The notes beneath the pieces are model-generated. The model did not search any database, was not told the DNA's origin, and worked only from the letters and a program-made list of their open reading frames with translations. A stretch of 7,348 bases of DNA, taken from assembly GCA_030430125.1 (NCBI GenBank), contig JAUIGA010000167.1, positions 1 through 7,348 of the forward strand, in the 5' to 3' direction. This DNA is from Chloroflexia bacterium. GTDB taxonomy: Bacteria > Chloroflexota > Chloroflexia > Thermomicrobiales > UBA6265. Shown piece by piece: positions 1-4,952 of this stretch. Position numbers and translations under genes: made by a program. The stretch's first letter is position 1; every line of letters begins with the position of its first letter.

Positions 1-908
1 ACCGGGATGGTGACGGTGCTGGCGGTTGCGGCGCTCGAGCTCGATCCGGGCGACGCCAGGGCTCGGCGCATGGCCGCCGCACTCTGGAATCGGGATTCCG
101 GTTCCTTCGCCATCGCCTGCATGATGACCTGCGCGATCCGGGCCGGTACCGGTTCGCGACCCGGCGGCGCGACTAGCGGCGGCACGTGCTGCTGGATGTG
201 CGCCAGCATGGTCGCCATCGGATTTGGCCCGTCGAACGGCACCGCACCGGACACCATTTCATACAGCATCACGCCAACAGCATAGATGTCAGCGGCTGGC
301 GTCGGTGCCAAACCCTTCGCCTGCTCAGGCGCCATGTAGGCTGCGGTACCGACTGTAGTTCCCGCGACCGTCAAAGCGGCATCCTGCTCCAGGTGCGCCA
401 CCCCGAAGTCCGTAACCTTGACCTCGCCGCGTGTGCCGATCAGGACGTTCTGTGGCTTGATGTCCCGGTGGACGATCCCGGCATCATGGATCGGCGCCAA
501 CCCGGAAAGCACCGCCGTGGCGATGTCTGTCGCCCGCTGCCAGCGAATCGAACCCTCGCGCTCCAGCATGCGCTTGAGGTCGATGCCATCGACGAACTGC
601 ATGACCAGGTAGTGAAGGTCGCCTTCCTGCCCAACATCGTAGACACTCACGACATTGGGATGGTTGATCGCGGCGGCTGCGCGCGCCTCGCGGTTGAACC
701 GCATCGTGAACCCGGGATCGCGCTCGGTCTCCGGTCGCAGCAGCTTGATCGCCACCTGGCGGTCCAGACGCCGGTCGACCGCGGCGACTGTCACCGCCGC
801 GGCACCAGCGCCGAGCTCGCGCCCGAGCGCGTACCGGCCAGCAAGCGTCTCCGGAACCCACGACCGTCTCCGGTTCGCGCCTGCACCAGCTCGTACGTCG
901 TCCGTCAT
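1..908 (-). CDS. Hanks-type Ser/Thr protein kinase, N-terminal part (C-terminus outside window)
   Basis: Predicted to phosphorylate proteins on Ser/Thr from the cytoplasm, as in the bacterial PknB-like family. Reading down from ATG at 906-908 gives 302 codons open to the window edge. The catalytic domain spans about residues 25-285 and has every key motif: VAIK with Lys55, helix-C Glu74, HRDIKPQN with catalytic Asp149, DFG at 167-169, GT..YMAPE ending at Glu195, and the ADIYAVG helix-F motif with Asp207. The activation loop holds Thr184 and Thr185, possible autophosphorylation sites. The glycine loop, GAGAAAVTVA from Gly33, is unusual because Ala and Thr replace the common later Gly and Val. 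After residue 285 comes a Ser/Ala/Thr-rich stretch that looks like a linker. Any transmembrane helix or PASTA/sensor domain would lie beyond the window. The start is fixed by an in-frame TGA nine bases upstream. The Shine-Dalgarno is weak (GAGTGA at 915-920, 6-base spacing). It is divergent from the MFS gene. Confidence 0.93.
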   Translation of the reverse strand, partial: MTDDVRAGAGANRRRSWVPETLAGRYALGRELGAGAAAVTVAAVDRRLDRQVAIKLLRPETERDPGFTMRFNREARAAAAINHPNVVSVYDVGQEGDLHYLVMQFVDGIDLKRMLEREGSIRWQRATDIATAVLSGLAPIHDAGIVHRDIKPQNVLIGTRGEVKVTDFGVAHLEQDAALTVAGTTVGTAAYMAPEQAKGLAPTPAADIYAVGVMLYEMVSGAVPFDGPNPMATMLAHIQQHVPPLVAPPGREPVPARIAQVIMQAMAKEPESRFQSAAAMRRALASPGSSSSAATASTVTIP

Positions 909-931
909 CGAAGGTCACTCAACTCCAGGTC

Positions 932-945
932 GCCGGTTGTCCGGC
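932..945. repeat. Short inverted repeat in divergent spacer
   Basis: GCCGG-TTGT-CCGGC is a perfect 5-base inverted repeat with a 4-base loop. It lies 24-37 bases before the Ser/Thr kinase start codon. It could be half of an operator, a small hairpin in the kinase leader, or a chance match in GC-rich DNA. The stem is too short for a terminator and no T-run follows. Confidence 0.35.
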
Positions 946-994
946 TCTTGCGCGATCTCCATCCTGCGTCGATGCTGGGGGGCAATGGACATCC

Positions 995-1000
995 GGGAGG
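995..1000 (+). promoter_or_regulatory. Shine-Dalgarno of the MFS gene (fixes the GTG start)
   Basis: GGGAGG lies 6 bases before the GTG at 1007-1009. This strong, well-spaced site supports GTG over the next in-frame ATG at 1064, which would begin inside the first membrane helix. Confidence 0.85.
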
Positions 1001-1006
1001 GATCAC

Positions 1007-2287
1007 GTGTCAACCAGCCGGGGTATCGGACTTGATCGCGAGCGATGGCGCATCCTGGTCTGGATGTGCCTGCTGATCACCGCCAACCAGCTCGGTTTCG
1101 GGGCAATCGTACCAGTCGTCCCCCTCTTCGCAGAGCAGTTCGGCGTATCGCAGTCCGCCATTGGCCTGACCATCGCGGTGTTCGGGCTCGCGCGTTTCCT
1201 CGTCAGCGTTCCGGCGAGCCGTATCGCCGATCAGTATGGCCGTCGCAACGCGCTCGCCATTGGCGGGATAATCACCGTCGTGGGGACCGTGCTCTGCGCG
1301 GTCGCACCGAACTTCGGGTTCTTCCTCGCCGCCCGGTTCGTGGCCGGGGCCGGCGCATCCTTCGTGCTCACCGGCGGACAGATTGTCCTGGCCGACATCT
1401 CCAACAGCCAGAACCGTGGCCGTGTCATGGCCATCTATCAAGGAGTCTTCCTCGTCACGGTCGGCGCCGGCGCGTTTCCCGGCGGCTGGCTCGCCGAGAA
1501 CGTCAGCCTGGAGGCTCCGTTCTGGGTCAGCGCGGCGCTCGCCAGCGTGGTAACCGTCCTGGCATGGTTCCTGGTGCCAGAGACTCGCCAGTACGCTCGC
1601 ACCGCCATGGCGAAGGTCGTCGCCGGTCCCCGCTCGTCGCGATCCCAACTCGCGACCGTCATTGCCGCACCCGGATTCCTGCTGATCAGCCTGATCGGGT
1701 TCGTGACCGTCGCGGCGCGCACCGGCGCGCTGTTCAACGTCATCCCGCTCTTTGCCGAGGACGAAATCGGGCTCGGCGCGGACCAGATCGGCATCGGTCT
1801 CGGCATGGTCAGCATCATCGGCCTCATCTTCGTGTATCCATCCGGTCTCCTGGTGGACCGCTTCGGACGCAAGGCGATCATCGTCCCCAGCACGATCTTC
1901 TCGGCGGCGGCAATGTTGCTGTTCGGGCTCGCGACGTCGTTCGAGTTCTATCTGTTCGCATCGATCGTCTGGAGCACGGCGTCAGGCATCAGCGGCGCGA
2001 CTCCGGCCGCATATGCCGCGGACATCGCACCACCCGGCATGACTGCCCCCGCGATGGGCCTGTTCCGCGCGATTTCCGACTCGGGCTACGTCGTCGGCCC
2101 CCTCGTGCTCGGCGCGATCGCCGACGCAACCTCGTCGGTCACCGCGCTGCGCGTCACCTCCGCCATGCTGCTCATCGCCGGGCTGCTGTTCGCCATACGC
2201 GCTCCCGAAAGCCTCAAGCGGGAGCCCCGGGACCAACCGGATCTCGGAGCTGCCGCGCTGCGCGAGACGTCGCCACCGGCAACGTGA
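1007..2287 (+). CDS. MFS transporter, 12-TM, drug:H+ antiporter-like
   Basis: Inner-membrane secondary transporter of the major facilitator superfamily, 426 residues and normal length for a 12-helix member. About twelve hydrophobic segments fall in two groups of six, at roughly residues 16-190 and 221-398. Between helices 2 and 3 is the family signature SRIADQYGRR (71-80), and its repeat between helices 8 and 9 is VDRFGRK (283-289). Helix 5 ends with a glycine-rich GAGAFPGGW stretch (153-161) resembling the antiporter motif C. The sequence RFVAGAGAS (110-118) matches the helix-4 motif with its conserved Arg. These favour a DHA1-like exporter, but the substrate cannot be read from sequence. 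The start is GTG with a strong Shine-Dalgarno. The last 24 or so residues (Lys/Glu/Asp/Pro-rich, cytoplasmic) are encoded opposite the 3' end of the histidine kinase gene. It is divergent from the Ser/Thr kinase, so co-regulation is possible but unproven. Confidence 0.93.
   Translation: MSTSRGIGLDRERWRILVWMCLLITANQLGFGAIVPVVPLFAEQFGVSQSAIGLTIAVFGLARFLVSVPASRIADQYGRRNALAIGGIITVVGTVLCAVAPNFGFFLAARFVAGAGASFVLTGGQIVLADISNSQNRGRVMAIYQGVFLVTVGAGAFPGGWLAENVSLEAPFWVSAALASVVTVLAWFLVPETRQYARTAMAKVVAGPRSSRSQLATVIAAPGFLLISLIGFVTVAARTGALFNVIPLFAEDEIGLGADQIGIGLGMVSIIGLIFVYPSGLLVDRFGRKAIIVPSTIFSAAAMLLFGLATSFEFYLFASIVWSTASGISGATPAAYAADIAPPGMTAPAMGLFRAISDSGYVVGPLVLGAIADATSSVTALRVTSAMLLIAGLLFAIRAPESLKREPRDQPDLGAAALRETSPPAT
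2214..2287. other. Tail-to-tail antisense overlap of MFS and histidine kinase 3' ends
   Basis: The MFS stop codon (TGA, 2285-2287) lies 74 bases past the histidine kinase stop, whose complement TCA is at 2214-2216. Both strands therefore code across this stretch. On each side the overlapping residues are a non-conserved tail: after helix 12 in the MFS protein, and after the FTLP end of the ATPase domain in the kinase. There is no room between the genes for a conventional bidirectional terminator. Confidence 0.85.
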
Positions 2288-4076
2288 ACCGGAACGTCGA
2301 CCCCTTGCCCAGCTCGCTGCTGACCGATATCTCACCCCGGTGTGTCTGGACGATGTGCTTGGCAATCGCCAGTCCAAGACCAGTGCCCTCGGAACGCCGC
2401 GCCTTGTCGGACTTGTAGAAGCGCTCGAACAATCGTTCGATCTCTTCCGACGAAATCCCCACACCCGTGTCTCGCACCTCGATAGCCATTTCCTCGCCTG
2501 CCTGGCCGGCGGCGATCGTGATCGTGCCGCCGGGAGGCGTGAACTTGATGGCGTTGTGCACCAGATTGAGCACGACCTGCTCGATGCGTCGCCGGTCCGC
2601 GAACACTGGAGGCAGCGCATCCGGCAGCTCGTATTCCAGCTGCAGATGCGCCCTGTCCACCTGCTCCCGCAGCCGCTCCCCGGCGGCGCGCAGCAGCTCC
2701 GCCGTTGCGTGTTCTTCGAACCGGAGCGGTGTCCGGCCCGCCTCCAGACGGGCAAGATCCATCAGGTCCTCGACGAGCGCGGTGAGCCGGTCCACTTCAT
2801 GCACGATGCGGGACAGGAACTCGTCCGTGACGGCCGGGTCGTCGATCGCCCCGGCCTGCAGGGTTTCGACCAGCGCGCGAATTGAGGTGAGTGGCGTTCG
2901 CAGCTCGTGCGACACGTTGGCCACGAAGTCCCGCCGCACGCCCTCCAGCCGCCGCAGGTCGGTGATGTCGCGCAACACCACCAGTCCGAGTTGCTCGGCC
3001 TTGCCGGCAACGGTGGTTGCCGTCGACTGCAGCACCTGCCGGCTCAACCCGTGCTCCACGGCTTCCCGCTGCGTACGCTCGCCGCGCAGTGCCGACTGCA
3101 ACTGCGCGTCCAGCTCGTGGTCCCGCGCCACCTGGATGAACGGCCGACCGATCGCCCGATCCTCCGGCGTCGCGAGCATGGCCGCGGCCGCGCGGTTCAT
3201 GCGCAGGATTTCCGCATGGATATCCGTCAGCACCACCCCATCCTCGAGACCCGCGAGGACCGCCTCAAGCCGTGTATGCGCCTTGTCGAGATCGTCCAGC
3301 GACGTGCGCAACGCGTGCGTCATCATGTTGAACGACTGTCCCACCTCGTCGAACTCGATCGTGGGCGACGGCGAGATCTCGCCGCTCAGGTCACCGCGAG
3401 CGACCCGCTGGGCATGCTGGCGCAGCTCCTCCAGCGGCTCGGCCAGGCGGTAGCCAATCCAGGTTGCGATCGCTACCGCCATCGCCAGCGCCACTAGCGC
3501 GGCCACCAGCAAGTAGCGTTGCACCCGCATGACAACCGCGTCGACATCCGCGAGCGGCACGGCAATGCGCAGCACTCGATCCGACCCATCATCGAGCAGG
3601 ACCGCGACGTAGAGGTAGCGGTCGTTGATCGAGGCGCTGCGCCGTTCTGCCTGCCCCAATCCGCCCGACCGCGCCTCGACCACCTCCTCGCGCGCACGGT
3701 GGTTCTCCATGGCCGAAACATCGGCGGCATGGGTATCTGCCAGCACCGTCCCGTCGGCATCGATCAGGGTCACACGCCGGTCTTCGGGCTCGGGCAGGTG
3801 TTCCACGATCCCGGTCAGGTCCACGTCCCCACCGGTCTGGCCGCCGGCGAGCTCGGCCACATCGACGATCGACGAGGCCTGCATGGCAAGCTCGTCGACA
3901 AGTCGATCGACATAGATATCCCGCGCGCGACTCCCGAGGAACAACGCGAGCGTGAACAGCACGGCAGCAATGAGGGCGACAAATGGCAGGATCAGGCGCA
4001 GGCGCAGCGAACCCGGCAGCATGCGCTCGTACCAGGGGTGATCCGGCTCAATATCGCCAGGCCTCGGCTCGAACAC
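2214..4076 (-). CDS. PhoR-like sensor histidine kinase (CACHE/PAS-like sensor, HAMP, PAS, HisKA, HATPase)
   Basis: Membrane histidine kinase that should phosphorylate the response regulator encoded just upstream. From the chosen GTG it has 620 residues: TM1 about 24-47; an extracytoplasmic domain about 48-186 with a CACHE/PAS-like core (VTLIDADGTVLADTH); TM2 about 188-212; HAMP about 213-262; a cytoplasmic PAS domain about 270-372; HisKA with the H-box NVSHELRTP, His390; then HATPase_c with N-box Asn508, DTGVGI (536-541), the F-box near 550 and GTGLGLA (564-570). All catalytic motifs are intact. This layout is that of PhoR/WalK-type kinases, and phosphate sensing is possible but unconfirmed. 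Start choice: GTG at 4074-4076 begins one base after the regulator's TGA, with GAAGGA 11 bases upstream. A further in-frame GTG at 4136 would add 20 residues lying inside the regulator gene, and ATG at 4022 would remove 18. The 3' end overlaps the MFS gene. Confidence 0.93.
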   Translation of the reverse strand: MFEPRPGDIEPDHPWYERMLPGSLRLRLILPFVALIAAVLFTLALFLGSRARDIYVDRLVDELAMQASSIVDVAELAGGQTGGDVDLTGIVEHLPEPEDRRVTLIDADGTVLADTHAADVSAMENHRAREEVVEARSGGLGQAERRSASINDRYLYVAVLLDDGSDRVLRIAVPLADVDAVVMRVQRYLLVAALVALAMAVAIATWIGYRLAEPLEELRQHAQRVARGDLSGEISPSPTIEFDEVGQSFNMMTHALRTSLDDLDKAHTRLEAVLAGLEDGVVLTDIHAEILRMNRAAAAMLATPEDRAIGRPFIQVARDHELDAQLQSALRGERTQREAVEHGLSRQVLQSTATTVAGKAEQLGLVVLRDITDLRRLEGVRRDFVANVSHELRTPLTSIRALVETLQAGAIDDPAVTDEFLSRIVHEVDRLTALVEDLMDLARLEAGRTPLRFEEHATAELLRAAGERLREQVDRAHLQLEYELPDALPPVFADRRRIEQVVLNLVHNAIKFTPPGGTITIAAGQAGEEMAIEVRDTGVGISSEEIERLFERFYKSDKARRSEGTGLGLAIAKHIVQTHRGEISVSSELGKGSTFRFTLPVATSRAARQLRDPVGPGAPA

Positions 4077-4077
4077 G

Positions 4078-4848
4078 TCAGGTGAAATCCTTCGAACCCA
4101 CGATGGGAACCGGCACGAGGCGATATCCATGACCACGCACGGTCAAGATGCGTTTCGGACGCGCCGGGTCGTCTTCCAGCTTCTGTCGCAACCAGCCAAT
4201 ATGGACGTCGATGGTCCGGGTGCCGACAGGGAAGTCGTATCCCCAAACCTCTCGCAGCAGGGCATCCCGCGAAAGCACGATACCGGGGTGCCGCGCGAGG
4301 TACTCAAGCAACGCGAATTCCTTGGCGGTCAGCCGGACGGGATTGCCAGCGACAAAGGCCTCGTGCCGCGCAACGTCCACCGTGACGTCGCCGACCACCA
4401 GCGACCGTGTCGAAGGGCTGGGGCCTGCGTCGTTCACCGGTTCTGCTTCCCGGCTCATGCGCTGACGCCGCAACATGGCCCGCACGCGCGCGACGAGCTC
4501 CCGCATTGCGAATGGCTTGCTCAGGTAGTCGTCGGCGCCGATTTCCAGCCCAACCACGCGGTCTACCTCCTCGCCCCGGGCGGAGAGCAGGAGGATCGGC
4601 ACGTTTGATTCGTTGCGAAGGGTGCGACAGACATCGAAGCCGTCACGCCCCGGCAGCATCACGTCCAGCACGATCAGATCGGGTTGTGTATCCCGCGCGA
4701 CGGCGAGCGCCTCGTTGCCGTCGCCGGCAAACGTGACCTCGTGACCGTCGGCGCGCAGGTTGAATCCGACCATCTCGCGCACGGTCGCCTCGTCATCCAC
4801 GATGAGGATGCGCGCAGGTGATGACAGGGGGTCGGCATACGCCGCCAT
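4078..4848 (-). CDS. OmpR/PhoB-family response regulator (receiver plus winged helix)
   Basis: Cytoplasmic transcription factor of 256 residues, the partner of the adjacent PhoR-like kinase. The receiver domain (about 12-128) carries the acidic pocket Asp18-Asp19-Glu20, phospho-acceptor Asp62 in VLDVMLPGRDG, the switch residue Ser89 in LLLSAR, and Lys111 in SKPF. The winged-helix output domain (about 150-247) has the usual LTAKEFALLEYLARHPG, the recognition-helix stretch TRTIDVHIGWLRQKLE, and the RGHGYRL wing. A variable linker of about 20 residues rich in Glu, Pro and Ser joins the two. ATG at 4846-4848 is chosen because GGGAG sits 5 bases upstream. A longer reading would begin at TTG at 4884. 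It is the first gene of a two-gene operon with the histidine kinase, one base apart. PhoB, PhoP, RegX3 and WalR all share this architecture, so the regulon is not determined here. Confidence 0.95.
   Translation of the reverse strand: MAAYADPLSSPARILIVDDEATVREMVGFNLRADGHEVTFAGDGNEALAVARDTQPDLIVLDVMLPGRDGFDVCRTLRNESNVPILLLSARGEEVDRVVGLEIGADDYLSKPFAMRELVARVRAMLRRQRMSREAEPVNDAGPSPSTRSLVVGDVTVDVARHEAFVAGNPVRLTAKEFALLEYLARHPGIVLSRDALLREVWGYDFPVGTRTIDVHIGWLRQKLEDDPARPKRILTVRGHGYRLVPVPIVGSKDFT
4088..4093 (-). promoter_or_regulatory. Shine-Dalgarno for the histidine kinase, inside the regulator gene
   Basis: On the minus strand GAAGGA precedes the GTG at 4076 by 11 bases and lies within the last codons of the response regulator. 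Together with the one-base gap between the regulator stop and this GTG, it suggests translational coupling. The spacing is slightly long, so the start remains a choice rather than a certainty. Confidence 0.5.
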
Positions 4849-4853
4849 GGAAG

Positions 4854-4858
4854 CTCCC
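4854..4858 (-). promoter_or_regulatory. Shine-Dalgarno of the response regulator (decides start)
   Basis: On the minus strand GGGAG stands 5 bases before ATG at 4848. It is a strong site at ideal spacing and favours this ATG over the longer TTG reading from 4884. Confidence 0.8.
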
Positions 4859-4898
4859 GGGTCGATGGGCACCGGACCGACCAATGTCGTCCACGGTA

Positions 4899-4928
4899 AC
4901 TATAGCGGCTTCACCTTGCCGTTGTGCA
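4899..4928 (-). promoter_or_regulatory. Possible sigma-70-type promoter for the two-component operon
   Basis: On the minus strand TATAGT (4904-4899) matches five of six bases of the -10 box. TGCACA (4928-4923), 18 bases further upstream, matches four of six of the -35 box. It lies in the only spacer ahead of the regulator and would give a leader of roughly 45 bases. The -35 candidate overlaps the inverted repeat at 4925-4938, as would suit a regulated promoter. This is a pattern match only. Confidence 0.4.
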
Positions 4929-4938
4929 CATCTGTGCA
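4925..4938. repeat. Perfect inverted repeat upstream of the response regulator, candidate operator
   Basis: On the minus strand TGCACA-GA-TGTGCA is a perfect 6-base inverted repeat with a 2-base centre, and it overlaps the 8-base palindrome TGTGCACA at 4923-4930. A dyad of this size suits a dimeric DNA-binding protein. It does not match the direct-repeat PhoB box, so it need not be autoregulation by the neighbouring regulator. The 2-base centre and absence of a T-run argue against a terminator for the RND gene. Confidence 0.45.
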
Positions 4939-4952
4939 GCTATTTCAGGTGA

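Larger units (their letters stand above)
909..1006. promoter_or_regulatory. Divergent intergenic region between Ser/Thr kinase and MFS gene
   Basis: These 98 bases separate two start codons that face away from each other, so any promoters for both genes should lie here or in the neighbouring coding DNA. No hexamer pair on either strand is close enough to the TTGACA/TATAAT pattern to call. The best plus-strand candidate, TTGCGC followed 17 bases later by GATGCT, matches only half the bases of each box. The region also holds a small inverted repeat at 932-945 and the MFS Shine-Dalgarno at 995-1000. Confidence 0.5.

Noticed and set aside
484..918. 144-residue minus-strand frame starting at GTG 918
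   Set aside because: It is out of frame with the kinase motifs and consists of Arg/Gly-rich shadow sequence.
186..1076. 296-residue plus-strand open frame opposite the Ser/Thr kinase
   Set aside because: The antisense strand carries all kinase motifs in order, and this frame shows no recognisable family and runs into the MFS start.
1045..2418. 457-residue plus-strand open frame overlapping the MFS gene
   Set aside because: Its translation is Arg/His/Pro-rich without domains and it lies in another frame of a clear MFS gene. Long empty frames are expected in GC-rich DNA.
2467..3453. 328-residue plus-strand frame opposite the histidine kinase
   Set aside because: It is a Ser/Arg-rich composition artefact antisense to a gene with every histidine kinase motif.
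4909..4930. Pho box (direct repeats) ahead of the regulator
   Set aside because: One TTCACC-like unit is present, but the next unit at 11-base spacing does not match, so the repeat pattern fails.
4849..4952. Rho-independent terminator after the RND gene
   Set aside because: The only dyad has a 2-base centre that cannot form a stable hairpin loop, and no T-run follows on the minus strand.
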